In this document: one piece after another, positions 13,435 through 24,655 of the stretch
Numbering within the stretch: position 1 is the stretch's first letter
Layout: each line of letters starts with the position of its first letter
NCBI GenBank assembly: GCA_023375675.1
Contig: JALQBC010000001.1
Location: 248,001 to 312,000, forward strand
From: Cytospora piceicola
Taxonomy: Eukaryota > Ascomycota > Sordariomycetes > Diaporthales > Cytosporaceae
DNA: 64,000 bases
Direction: 5' to 3'
Position numbers and translations under genes: made by a program
Notes under the pieces: generated by a model
The model's database searches: none
The model's input: only the letters and a program-made list of their open reading frames with translations
What the model was told of the DNA's origin: nothing

Positions 13435-14232
13435 CTATGCCGGCATGTTCTGCCCCTGGAGCCAGGTACTGTATGGAGCGCAACGTCCGTACCCCGAGTG
13501 GGTCTCGACAGCAATCGGGTTCTTCGTTGAGTTCCAAGGCGGCGAAAGCATGTACTCGTTGCAGTGGTGAACATGTTTGAATGAGAGCAATTCGTCAAGA
13601 AGTGGTTTCTGATCCCTAAGTGCTCTCGCCGTGATCTCCCATGAGTAAGCACAATGTCGCCGATGATAGTCATCCACCATGAAAGCAACTTCGTGTTCAC
13701 CAAGACGCATCACCTCGTCAGACATCTCATCTTCTGCTTTATTGTCATAGTACCATGTCCAATGGTACTTAGACAGGAATGCTTGAGAATACTCCTCATC
13801 GTAACATGCACCAGGTATCCACATTTGAAGCATTACTTCATACTTGCAGCCTTTAGCTCTAGCTTGGGCGGGAGTCTCGCCGCAGTTCTGGATCTCCGGT
13901 TCGTGACGGCCGAGCAAATCCGACTGGCCGTTGGAGGGGGCCATGCAGGTTCCCACAAAAATGCCGCCTATTGTCGCAAGTAACAGGGTTGAGGCGAGAA
14001 TGATGGAACTCCAGTGAGATGAGTGTTGGCGTCCAGAGTGTTGCGGCGCAGCCAATGACCCTGCGAGTATCTCGCGGTCTGAGTGGCGGAGGCTCTCATG
14101 GCTTGTCATGGCTGGCACTTGATGATACTTGTTGTGTTCTGCCATCATCTTGAGGTGATTATTGGAAAGAAGGGTTGCAGGAAATGAGGTTCGAAGAGCG
14201 CCAGCTAATACAGGACAAGCGCATGTGTGCAT
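13435..14232 (-). CDS. Single-pass membrane protein of an uncharacterised fungal family
   Basis: The predicted protein is 265 aa from one exon. A single hydrophobic segment lies at about residues 75-94 after a polar N-terminus, so it is probably a type II membrane protein with its C-terminal domain outside the cytosol. The C-terminal domain carries family hallmarks I recognise from many Pezizomycotina proteins: NCGETPAQARAKGC (116-129), a Trp/Tyr/Asp-rich block at 155-162, an HRRHC motif (190-194) and a second HHC at 222-224. The conserved Cys/His residues could bind metal or form disulfides. The function of the family is not known to me. Met1 may not be the real start, because Met29 or Met42 would give a more usual N-terminus. 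It is the first intact gene beside the RIP block. Confidence 0.65.
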   Translation of the reverse strand: MHTCACPVLAGALRTSFPATLLSNNHLKMMAEHNKYHQVPAMTSHESLRHSDREILAGSLAAPQHSGRQHSSHWSSIILASTLLLATIGGIFVGTCMAPSNGQSDLLGRHEPEIQNCGETPAQARAKGCKYEVMLQMWIPGACYDEEYSQAFLSKYHWTWYYDNKAEDEMSDEVMRLGEHEVAFMVDDYHRRHCAYSWEITARALRDQKPLLDELLSFKHVHHCNEYMLSPPWNSTKNPIAVETHSGYGRCAPYSTWLQGQNMPA

Positions 14233-15228
14233 TTACTGAAGCTTGTCGATCTCAGTTTGGAGCAAAAAGACAGAACCTCACAGCATGTTATCAGTGTCGA
14301 TGGCCACTTGAACTAACAGCCCCAATGCTTTAGCTCATCGTCAGCTTACTGACCAGGGTCTTCGGCTTACCACAGTATGAGTGATCAGCTTCTACTTTCC
14401 TCCCGTACACGTCGCAGGGAATAAAAAGGTTATTTCCCGCCAGCTGGCAGATCATACCGTTTTGGGAGCGAGGTAGCTACCAGTAGTAGATTGGTATGAA
14501 CGCTACACTACTGATCGAAACGTCAGTTTCGCCACTCTGGGGGACCGTTCTGCGTCTGATTGATAGTAATGTTCCTCCTATATGGATCTTAGTAAGGAAT
14601 ACAGAACCACCTTAACTACTCACTAGCTAACCATTTTTCACCATTAGCAATTAACCTTTTCAATCCCTAGGACGTGTATTAAGTGCTTTCAGACCATGTA
14701 CCATATATACTACCATGGGTACTCCTTTAAGGGCACCGACCTAGACCGGTGGTTTATAGCCGGGGTCCTAGCAACCTGCAGTGCAACATCTTGGAACTCT
14801 CCACCTTGACAGGTATATAGGTATATGTAGTAGTGGCTACTGTGTGATAAAGATCTCAATAGTCTCTAGCCCATTCTGGCAATTCATTTTTCAATGGTTT
14901 TCGACCCCTGCCCCTGTAGGATTGTCTGTTGGATAGGTACCCTAGGGTATGCATGCCCAGAAGAATCAAGATTTCCTCGTTAGCGGTGCTCTTGCAGCTG
15001 CATATGTAACCCTCCTGCTTGGAGACGGGGAGGCTTCCCGGTAGCCTCGTTGTCCTCTGATGTTGATCATGACAAGGTCCGCCAAGTTCAGCTCTAAGCT
15101 TCGGGCCGACACTCTCTTATAAATGAAAGGTCTCTGTTCTTGAGCAATCGGCTCTACAGCCCGAGCGTTTCATGTCTAGACTACTGAACTGTGCTAGATT
15201 TCAAGTTAAATCGCCTCAAGTATTTGCT
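14233..15228. other. Intergenic, no gene seen
   Basis: Normal base composition with no coding-like frame. The perfect 12-bp palindrome TACCCTAGGGTA lies at 14938-14949 and recurs elsewhere in the window. It presumably includes promoter sequence for the genes on both sides. Confidence 0.6.
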
Positions 15229-16228
15229 ATGGATGAAACCGATTACGAGAATCGAAGGAAACTACAAAATCGGGAAGCGCAAAAGCGATATAGTACGCGA
15301 AAGGACCTTCCCAGGTTTTCCCTCGTTCATGACTGCTCTTTCTTTTCTTGTCCGAGGCCTTATTGAAAAAGGCGTATATAAGCTGACATCTATTCCCAGG
15401 GCAAAAGCAAAAGGGCCTTGAACGTCCATCAGAACTTCGCCGGGGATCTTCACCAGGGTCAATTGCTAAGGATTGGCCTGAGAGTACCTCGCTGCTCCAT
15501 GAGAACAGGTCGAGGATTAGCCAATGTCCCCATACTGGTATAGCTGAGTATATGTCCTACTTTCTTATGACTTAGCTTACACGGAGGCCCCAGCAATTCC
15601 GCAAACCGAGATAGTTGAGCTCAGAGGTCCAGACCAGTCTAGCGTCATGAACTCTGCAGAATCAATGACTGGTGGTTTGTGGCCTTATATCAGTGACCAG
15701 AACACCATCGATCCTTTTGCCACATCTTCTACAATTCTGGATTCTATCCACGACATCTCTCCAAGACACCACATGCACGATCTACATGACCTGGACCTTC
15801 CGGTGGGGCAGCCCAGCAAACATTGTTTCAGTTGTAGTTCAACACGATGACCCTTTCAGCTAACCGTTTTCCCAGTCGATCTGTGATGCTACCATTTCTC
15901 GGGCGGACGCAAATACCCAGGTATGCTCGTCAGATTCAACTTACAATATCGTCAGTAGACCGTTGATCGTATATTGACCAATCTTGAACCACAGAGAGGA
16001 GAGCAGAGCACAGCCAGGAGCGGTGCTTCTGTGGACAGTCTACCGAAAAGCCATGCCAGACTCCTTGAGAAGGTTACCGGGATGATTGACGAGCTTATCA
16101 GAGTTTGTGAATTCGGAAAGGAGATGCACCTCCTCTGCCCTCCTGAAAAACTCAATGATTCACTTATAGCGTGGAAAAGACAAGTCCACGAGTCAGTATA
16201 TAGAGCTGCAGAGCTAGAGCAAGATTAA
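15229..16228 (+). CDS. bZIP-like transcription factor
   Basis: I propose five exons: 15229-15292, 15400-15537, 15594-15802, 15876-15920 and 15959-16228, giving about 241 aa. Joining exons 1 and 2 restores the basic-region signature NREAQKRYRQKQK (about residues 13-25), which is typical of fungal bZIP proteins. The first two introns keep frame and have good consensus; the last two are less sure, and the final one would be only 38 bp. No heptad leucine zipper follows the basic region. The C-terminal exon resembles the conserved tail of small fungal bZIP-like regulators, around LLEKVTGMIDELIRVCEFG. It is presumably nuclear. It lies between decayed genes, so expression is uncertain. It could also be an early pseudogene. 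Confidence 0.6.
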
Positions 16229-18050
16229 CCAACCTTATACACGAAATTGAAATACAGTACATGACATATTCCTATATAGCATGGACCGTTGAAATAATAT
16301 ATACATTTATTATATAGATTAATAGATGATATTTGTAAAACCTTACCTCTATACAGCATATAACCAATGTATAGTATGCATTTTTCTTGGACGGGCCATA
16401 TGTTAGATAGGGGCTCACAACTGTAGTAAGTCAAAAGTTATAAGATACTTGAACTACCACTAGTATACCGTAAACTGTTATGATTTTTTTTTGGCAGGAA
16501 CTTGAAGCTAAATAAGAAGTTTAGCAGTACTTGTGTATTATAACCCTTCGCCTTTTAAGAGACCTTTAATCCTTATTAGTTCATGTGTCTTTGCTGAAAC
16601 TGTAGATTGTCCAGCCTTAAACCTGCGAGTGTGAGATAAGTCCTGCATAGCTCACTGGCTAGAAGTGTGATACCTACAAGAGCATATAGTCGGAATGACG
16701 AGACAAGGTTGACAAGGATTTAAGCCAGGAGTCACCCCGTAAAGAAAGCCTAGGCCTTTCGAGACAGGGTAGTAGACCTCCACGCACATGACCAATGTCT
16801 GTCACAACTATGTGGTGGTAGAGCCTCAAATTGAACGAGATTCTCGGGGAAAGACCATGTTTTGGTTAGGTTTATGTTTATTTTTTGCTAATGAAAAACT
16901 GTGCGTGCGAAGAAACGGGCAAGAGTGGCTGGGTCATTGTTCGTTGCATAGCTTCCAAGAGCGCCTACAGAGCTACCTGGAAGGAGAAATTCTAGGTAGA
17001 GATAAAACGGTAGCTGGTTTGAGATCACCCGAGGTGGATACTTCGCTTTATACGCAATCATGACTTTGAAGATGGTCCCCTCCTCCGCTTGCTTTGCCAA
17101 CACCGCTAAACGGAAAGGACGACTGGTCACGCCGTTGAGATGATACCGCCAGAGAGGCACGTTGGCCATTGGACAACCTATAATACTGGGTAAGTTACCT
17201 GTTTGTGTCAAGTTCATGATGATTACTTGCAGGATGCCGAGCTCAGGAAATACACGGGAGAGTCTGTGTGGACCAACATCACATCTGGGTTGTTCTTCCC
17301 GATAGCAAGACCAAGCCCTACGTCACCAGATACCAAGTGCATGTGAGTAAGAGCCGCAGCATAGCTATCCTCTGAGAGTGGGTGTTGACACCGTTTATGA
17401 AAGCCGACTGGTCAGAGGCGTCTGTAGTAGGATCAATATGTGATTTAGTGCAACAAAATTGTCGAAAAGTGGTGCGGTGTATGGTCTCTATACAGTGTGA
17501 ACAACGAGTGATATTCAAACAAAAATTGATAACTGTGCAGATACTTGCCGTTCGGAAGACAGGTTTGCAGATGGTCCGTGTTGTATTCAACAACATCCGC
17601 GAGGTTGCGGATACTCACGCCAGCCTCGACGTATGTACTGAAGAAGCCCCCAGTTGCTGCAGTACCCTAGGGTAGAATGCAAATCTAGAAAGACCAGAGT
17701 ATGTTAGGATTGTCTAATCAAACAATCTTTCAGAGAGTCATCTCATAATTCACTGTTCTCGGGCTCCAGTCGTTGCCAATATTCAAGTCATTGACTGCTG
17801 GTAGCTTGACTGGATAGACCACTCTAGCAACCAAGGTCTCCATCTTTCGCATGGCGGCATGATATATGAAATGCTAGAGCAAATTATTCTCGTGGATCGA
17901 GGCCGAGAAGTATGTCGTCGCTTACGTTGATATCTTGCTTCTGCACCGGGCACCCAGAGATCGGGCGGAAACGACGACACGTGCCTAGCCTCACTTCACC
18001 AGCAGCTAAACCTGCCGTTATAAACCAAGCGTTTCCTTGGTTCTGTCACC
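16229..18050. other. Gene-poor stretch with a possible gene relic
   Basis: No intact gene. Between about 17,040 and 17,350 on the plus strand a coding-like reading can be joined over a 44-bp GT-AG gap (17191-17234) and contains HHIWVVLPDSKTKPYVTRYQ, but stops lie on both sides and I do not recognise the family. A perfect TACCCTAGGGTA palindrome lies at 17663-17674. Confidence 0.4.
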
Positions 18051-18122
18051 GGGTGATGGTGTAGTGGTATAAACCATTACAACAGCACCCTGGACGCCTG
18101 AGTTCGATTACCTGATCCACCC
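18051..18122 (+). pseudogene. tRNA-like relic with A and B boxes
   Basis: The segment has an A-box-like TGGTGTAGTGGT and, at tRNA spacing, a B-box-like GAGTTCGATTACC. The ends GGGTGAT and ATCCACCC pair imperfectly, like an acceptor stem. No sound anticodon arm can be drawn and the T-stem is weak. It may be a dead tRNA or the head of a tRNA-derived SINE, and is not a functional tRNA as read. Confidence 0.35.
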
Positions 18123-18289
18123 AATGTTAACCCTCGAGGCCTGGGTGAAGCTCCCCTTCTGGGAGAGAGATGTAGGCCGAGCAATTGCGCGGCCGAACTC
18201 TTTTTGCCTTTACTTTCAATCATTTTTACCTGTGGTGCCGTGCGTTCCATTTTGTATTCAACAACCAACTCTAGGGGCCAGTTTTATCT

Positions 18290-19640
18290 TCGAAGTCGAC
18301 GCCTACATAAAGCGGGATCGCCAGTCCCGACCGTCAGTCCTGTGAATGAGTCGCTGAAGAAGGATCCGTAGTTGCCATTCGCGAGGGAGCTTCTAGAGGA
18401 GTCATACAAAAAAGCCGAAGTCACCGCGGCTACGTCCCGAGCAGAGCAGTCCATTGCTCCTGGCGTGTCGAGAGATTTGTGGATGGCCGGAACGCGCCAC
18501 TGTGCTCAATGAGGCCGCAAATTGGCTTCAAGTATTACAAAGCATGCCGTGAAGAAGGCTACACGATCGAGCTATTGTTATCGATGCCCATACCGATGAA
18601 GCGAGGCCTGCCGAGAAGCCCACCGTACTCCCCGTCGATGATCTGCCAGGGCTCTGCCCGCACAATCAGTTTAAAAAATTGTAACTCTCTATCCTTACTG
18701 ATGGTGATAGATCTCCCTCGTCGATTACAGTATCGCGGTAAATACAGGGCGACTTGGTCTGGCCCCCGACTGAGAAAACAGGTCTATAAGACCGTCGCCT
18801 CTGTTGCACGTCCGTATTATCACCCTAGGGTACTTTGCGAGGCCTCGGGGGCTGGGGGCAAAGGTGGGGAGGGGGTCTTACTTGAAGGCGCAGAGCTCCT
18901 AATGATGTTGTTGATTGCTGCACCAAAGAATAAAAGGTATAAACGAAAACAAGTTGTCCGGACTCCGACGTTGGATTTGCCTATGATGATGGCCCCGCTT
19001 GCAAGAAGCTATGGTAGAGCTCAAATGAGTGGTGGTCAAAGACGCCCATCCCATCAAAGCGTTCAAATGTTGCAATTATTTTTCCTTAACACATTTGCGT
19101 ACCTCTTTCACAATGGGGGGCATTCTTAACCGGGCGATTCTGCAAAATTGCATGGCTTCCCGCGCTGGTGGGCATGCCCAGATCTGGATGAGTGGCGAAG
19201 CAATCCTAGCCTGGAGGCGTTGACAAATGGCCATCGGGCATACAATCCAGTTGTGCGAGAAAAGGGAAGGACATACCTTGATAACCACCGAAATCCTATG
19301 CAGAGGCCCGCGAGGCTTGTTGTCGGCTAGTCGAGGCTTGTTGTCGGCTAGTTCGCCATCTAAATTCTCCGCGATCTCCCAAACCTTGGCCTTAGGTACT
19401 AGCAAAATGATGGCAGCGAGCTTCAAGCCATGGTTTCTATCCTCTTTGATCTTGAGGCCTGTGGCCTTGACTACATAGACCGCAGTTAGAATGCTTATTT
19501 TGAACAGCTTGCCAAGGTCATCTGCTGCCCAAGCAAGAACTTGGTGCCGAGTAAGTGTAGAATTCAGCTTCGGCTGTCAAAGGAAGAAGCTGCTCGGAAG
19601 GAAGGCGAGGCTTCCAGAGATGGGCAGACAATACCACGCC
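18290..19640 (-). pseudogene. Amidase-signature family pseudogene
   Basis: Reading the minus strand gives ordered pieces of a fungal amidase. First comes KVWEIAENLDGELAD, then PRGPLHRISVVIK (the catalytic Lys region). After an intron-like gap comes DLGMPTSAGSHAILQNRPVK, then GAIIIGKSN and the Ser-rich PGRSSTGSTVGFSAGLA (the Ser-cisSer region, about 18,606-18,660). GIDNNSSIV followed by a stop, LKPICGLIEHSGAF, and a C-terminal block near 18,330-18,430 complete the series. The order matches the family from N to C. The gene is dead: frames shift between blocks and stops replace sense codons after SSIV and RHAL. An in-frame 21-bp duplication at 19311-19352 doubles ADNKPRL. Coordinates are approximate. 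Confidence 0.75.
19311..19352. repeat. 21-bp tandem duplication inside the amidase relic
   Basis: CGAGGCTTGTTGTCGGCTAGT occurs twice head to tail (19311-19331 and 19332-19352), with perhaps a single end mismatch. It is a multiple of three and duplicates seven codons of the relic. Confidence 0.8.
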
Positions 19641-20356
19641 CGGAATAATGTGAGGGAGATGATCAAGAATACAGCCATCCGCCTCTCAACGCGAATACGC
19701 TTCAAAGTTTGGTATGGCTGCGGAACGTGCCCCTCATTCTGGGATAATTACATGCTCCCTACCTGAAATCGATTTCCTGGAGTTAAGGATAGTAAGTGGC
19801 CACGGCCGCACATATTGCCCACTACTGTACATAGTAATAGCTGTTCGAAGCTCCTCAATTGTTTGATGTATCTAGACGGACAAGTACTCACTCGAGTGAG
19901 TTAAAGAGAATGCTTCGTCCACGGGTAAAATGAGACCAAACGTCACAGTCCTCATATATCCGTGCCAAATACTATTTTTCCAACACAGTTGTCATGTCTA
20001 CTTAGATAGAAGAACGACTAGCTTCCAAGGTTGCCTATCATATATGAGTAAGTACTTAGGTAATTACAGTACAGGGAGAGCTAAAAATACTGACTCAAAA
20101 CAAGAGACAACGATTGGTGCGAAGCTGACAGTAACTTTGAACCAATCAAACAGCACGATGCCGCTGACAGTTGATGACGTTATCCACACGCAAAGGGCGT
20201 CGCTGACAAGGTATCACGTGACTGAACTTGCAACCTCAGAAAATCGTCTCAATGAGAACTCGCCACTTTTTGACTACAGCCCATCTAACATCGACAAAAT
20301 TATCATTTGGTACTCTACTTCCGTTCAATTGAGCCAAACAGTACACGACCAATAAC
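19641..20356. promoter_or_regulatory. Upstream region of the dioxygenase gene
   Basis: No gene is seen. A CACGTG E-box-type site lies at 20215-20220, 137 bp before the next start codon. AGTACTTAGGTA-like sequence lies near 20,050, a motif that recurs in other spacers here. Confidence 0.4.
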
Positions 20357-22045
20357 ATGGCAAAGTCCAAGGGAAAGAGGAAGCAACAAAGCCTCCAGCT
20401 TGCTGATGGATTGGCGGCCAAAAAGCTCAAGACGGAGCAGATGACAGTGACAGTGACCGTAAACCATCCAACATCCCTCAACACGGTGGTGCCGGAAGAG
20501 GATTTGGACATCACTGTCGACACGCTGAGGGCTTTGGCCGAGAACCCGAGTCTCATCAAGTCCAAGGCATGCAAGGACCTGAGGACTGCTGTTTTCGATT
20601 TCAGAAAGGCCTGTACCACTGGCTTCAATGCTGCAGGTTCGTCAAGACCGCATGCACATATCTTTCATCTTTGTAATTCCTGAACATTAGTGTGTTTGGA
20701 AAGCTACCAGACACCGAAATGATCAATCACATTGTGCGCTAGACAACATATAACTAACACTAAACGAAAGAGGACGCAAACCTCACCTCAAGGATCAGCG
20801 GCGCACTCACAGACCGCGGTCTCGTTGAGGCACGTATTCTTCTCGCCGAGATGAAAATCAGGGGCCAGACACCCAAGCTAGGCGCTCTCTGCCGATGGGT
20901 GCGAGATTTAGATGTCATCAGCGGCCTGGCGGAGCAACGAGAGGGACGAGTCCAGAGGACAGCGGCACAAGCCGAAACGCTACAGGCCCTGGACGCCATT
21001 CTCCGGCTCACGGGACCGGTCGATTACACTACAGATGATGACTCTTCTACCAGTGCGGAAGGGCCCATGGTGGTGCGCAAGGCGTGGGATCTACGTGGCG
21101 AACTGCCACGAAGAATGGTCTACGATAGCGTCCTGGACGGAACCCTCCCAGCCTCCGTACCTGCGAGCATCACCTCGCGATTCAGAATCATCCAGACGAC
21201 CCCCGGGCCACAACGCAACCCACCCAACCTCCACCCTGCGATCCTTCACGCCTCGCAGGACGATACCATCGTCTTTTCGTCCCCACCGCCCAACACAACG
21301 CACCACAACCACCCGGTCGTGCCCAACCTGCACCTGATAAGGGATGTACTCTCGCCCGAGGAGTGCGGCCAGATCATCGGCGCGGCCGAGAAGATTGGAT
21401 TCACCCCTGACTCACCTGTCAAGGCTGAGGGTGAAGATGGGGAGAACAGTATCCTCGCGCACAACTTCTACTGGGTTGCTGACGAGGCCTTCTGTAAAGG
21501 TGTTTGGAACAGAGTGGAGCCGTTCGTGCCTGAGAGGGTGGGCGGGAAGAAGGTCAGGGGGCTGAACAGGCGGTTCCGGGTGTACCGATATGTTCCTGGA
21601 GCGGAATATCGGGCTCATATTGGTACGTGTCATCTTTCCCAAAGTGATGGGACTCGACCCATGTCAATTGCTATCTTTTGACTCAACTAACGTTCCCTAC
21701 CCAGACGGCGCATGGCCCCCTTCAGGCATCCTCCCAGACGACACATACCAATACGATGCCAGCCCCCCAGGTGCGAAGCAGTCTTCCCTCTTCACCTTCC
21801 TCCTTTACCTCAACGACGAGTTCGAGGCCGGCGAGACGACCTTCTTCCTGCCTGGGGCTAGGGAGGGCAGCATGAATGCGTTCTCTGTAAAGCCCATCCA
21901 GGGCAGCGTGGCGCTGTTCCCACACGGCGAGACGGTGGGAAGTCTGTTGCATGAGGGCACTGGGGTGCGAAGGGGGGATAGGCCTTCGGCCAAATATGTC
22001 ATTCGGACTGATGTGGAGTATGATGTTGAGCCGGGGATGGATTAG
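20357..22045 (+). CDS. 2OG-Fe(II) dioxygenase, prolyl 4-hydroxylase-like
   Basis: Three exons (20357-20636, 20771-21622, 21705-22045) give 490 aa. The second intron splits the iron site, and splicing restores HID (His376, Asp378). The distal His460 lies in LLHEG, and Lys474/Arg478 in AKYVIRTD are candidate 2-oxoglutarate ligands. This matches the P4Hc fold, which hydroxylates protein or small-molecule substrates using Fe(II), O2 and 2-oxoglutarate. The N-terminal 350 residues are family-specific; residues 4-25 are Lys/Arg-rich and look like a nuclear or nucleolar signal. No signal peptide is seen, so it is probably intracellular rather than a collagen-type secretory enzyme. The substrate is unknown. 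The intact catalytic residues contrast with the dead genes on both sides. Confidence 0.85.
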
Positions 22046-23199
22046 CTACTTGGCGAGATGACTTGTACTGGCAATGTCTTCCACTAAGCGCGAGATGAGC
22101 TCTGGAGTCTTGCTAAGCTCCATGACCAGGGGCAAGTACGGGGGAAAAGTTCGGCAAGATTTTGCAATCTGTTGAAAGACATGAGTTCAAAATCTTTCCA
22201 TGGTCAATTCAAAACTCCTTGTGACAATGACATGTTTCCACATTATCTATGTTCATGTATGGGCCCACCGTGTCGGTTATGTCGAGACCACATAGTTTGA
22301 ACCCGTGATATTCTCCCATCGCAGGCAAGATGTCAGTCTGTATCCGCCAGACTGACATCCAGGTCGGGCGGTTTTATACGTGGCTGCTTCTGAAGCCTTT
22401 CCGTTGCTTGTGCTCACCAGCAAGCACTTAAATAATCAAGTACATACCAGCAACGGCATGGAAATGCATGGCTTGAATGGACCAGTTGTGGGAGGGCTTC
22501 CTTCAGGACGTGCTCAGGTAATGATCAGCCCCTACTGACACCAGGGCAGAACTATAGGCCAATACCGTCGCATAACAACCAGGGCACTGGGGGCCAACAG
22601 CAGCGCGGCCAGCATATCCCTCCTCCACAGCCGCATAGTCCCTCCGAAAACCTCCCAGTGCCCCTTATGATAACAAGTCTTAGCAGCTACTGTTGATGCT
22701 TTGAGTTATATTTGCACACACTGCTGCTTCATACCCTACTTTCCATACCTCTAATTATAACAAAATTATAATGATAGCTCTGCTATTACAGCCGTGCCTT
22801 ACAACCCCTCGGGTTCGATTGGTATGTACTCGAACCGCTTCGAAACTGTTTCAAGTATCCTAGGGTAGTAAGAGAGATTAGACCCAATAGTTTTATAAGC
22901 TTTCATCGTCCAAATAGTAATAGAAATATCTTTACAACAACCTGATATAAGTATATGCTAGTAATGAACCGCAAGATAAGTAAATGTAAATTGTCCGTAG
23001 ATTATGGGATTAAGGATGACTGAATCACACTATCGCATTGGTTGAAAATAAAATGCGAAAGAAAAGCATATAATCCATCTCCCTTGGGCTGCAAGACCTC
23101 AGTTGATTTGCAACTTGTCTCTCCCGTCTGAGAGCAAGAAGTAGTGATAGCGACGCGGTCTGGTGTCGCTTGATCCTCTTTGATACTATACATGGATCT
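22046..23199. other. Intergenic, mostly featureless
   Basis: No gene is recognised. A perfect hairpin lies at 22329-22359. A Pro/Gln-rich open stretch near 22,550-22,680 lacks a start and is not called. A near copy of the CCTAGGGTA palindrome lies at 22857-22868. Confidence 0.5.
22329..22359. repeat. Perfect 12-bp inverted repeat with 7-nt loop
   Basis: GATGTCAGTCTG (22329-22340), loop TATCCGC, then CAGACTGACATC (22348-22359). It lies about 280 bp past the dioxygenase stop. It could be a 3' RNA structure or a remnant of a small transposon; nothing here decides. Confidence 0.75.
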
Positions 23200-24341
23200 G
23201 GCCCTTCCATGGGTCGTTTTAGCCTGGAACCTCTCTCATGTGCCCGTTCCACATGAACCATCAGCTGAAGGAGATCCCGAAAATCTCCCACACGGGGGTG
23301 ATCGCCGACTTTCAGGGAGGACCAGTTCTCTTCAATGAACTCAACCCCGTCTTGCAATATTGTGACGTAAAAAAGGAATCGCTATTTCTGTGCAATAGCG
23401 ACCACCTTAACCGTGACAGGTATGAGTTGGTTCCGAAGCTGACCAGATGGCATACAATAGGGACAAACCATTCTTCAGGCTGACAGGGTGTTCGAACCTA
23501 GTATTCTGATGTTTTCCAGATGTGATGTCTGGATTCATTCTTGTATCTGCACCTGCCGGGCAGGGAAGGAATTCAGAGTCGGATTGTGAGAGCTGCTTTT
23601 GAAGAACTATCCAGGAATTCATAGACAGTTCAATGCAGGAAAAAAACTGTAGAATCGACAGCCTCGTCATGGGTATGGCCTCCAATCGACATCAACACTC
23701 CTCTCTCCACCCTCCTAGCCTGCGGTGAATCTCGAGCAGACCGCAATAGCGATTGCGCACCCAACCTTCGACGGCTCGGCATTTGCTTCGAATCTTTCGA
23801 AGGTGCAAATTTCACAGTTTGAAAACGACCTCAGTTGAAATTGAAACTCATCAGCTAGGGCCAAGCCAAGAGTTGGCATTCCGTCGAACCCAGTTCTGCT
23901 CTTGTTCTCGTAACAAAGACGTAGCATTTTGATACCTTGCCCCTCGTAACGCGGCTCTTATCTTCCCAGTATTTGCCTGAAGAGTCCCTCCAGCTCCGGT
24001 GGTAAGTCATCCACGTGCCGTAGTAATCCAGGGAGAAAATCATGTGCAGCCAGCCCTTCTGGAGCGGAACGATAGGCAAGAACTAGTCAGAAGAGCACAC
24101 CATTGGCTTTCTTGATGATGTCTTGGATAATATGGCTGGCCTTTTCCTCATTTTCATCGTATGCGGTCTCCATGCGTAGATGTGGTTCAAGCGTAGCCTC
24201 TACGTAGGATCGAATGTTGTTGCGGCTCAAGTCTTGCAGTTTCATCTCTGGCCCCGACGAAAATGCCGTCTCGCTAGGAAAGTTGCTAGTAAAGAAAAGG
24301 GCCCATAATGCGACCAGAGAGGATGCTCGGAATTCTTCCAT
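23200..24341 (-). pseudogene. NACHT/STAND-type gene pseudogene
   Basis: On the minus strand the blocks typical of fungal NACHT proteins occur in order. They are MKLQDLSRNNIRSYVEATL, IIQDIIKKANGVLF-stop-LVLAYRS, DDLPPELEGLFRQILGR, YCGLLEIHRRLGG and DSTVFFLH-stop-TVYEFLDSS. The stop after GVLF stands where the family has Trp, and the one after FLH where it has Arg, so TGG-to-TGA and CGA-to-TGA, both transitions of the RIP kind. At least two frameshifts separate later blocks. The N-terminal effector domain and P-loop are missing or unrecognisable upstream. Intact members are STAND sensors in non-self recognition and heterokaryon incompatibility. This one cannot make such a protein. Confidence 0.75.
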
Positions 24342-24655
24342 GGTGAAGATCCACCTCTATTTGCTTTCGCCACCAGCCCCATTCCCTATTGCAGTCGCAG
24401 ATGCAAGGAGCCCACCGAAGGCGGAGGTCAAGAGGATGGAGGAGTAGTATATTTGCAAACTGTTTCTGGAATTACAATCCAAACATTCTAATACTGACAA
24501 AGGGAGCGAATACTGGCAGCAACTACCTTGAAGCAATAGATGGCTTCCTTACCATGCATGTGGGCACCCGGCGCTGCGAAACCTCGCCGTAACGTTTACA
24601 CTCCAACAAATGTGGCGTTTGACCTGGAAGGCATTGCAGTAACTGTACTGCACCT

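Noticed and set aside
18479..19129. Plus-strand 216-codon frame
   Set aside because: The minus strand here carries clear amidase blocks. The plus frame starts at GTG and shows no known features.
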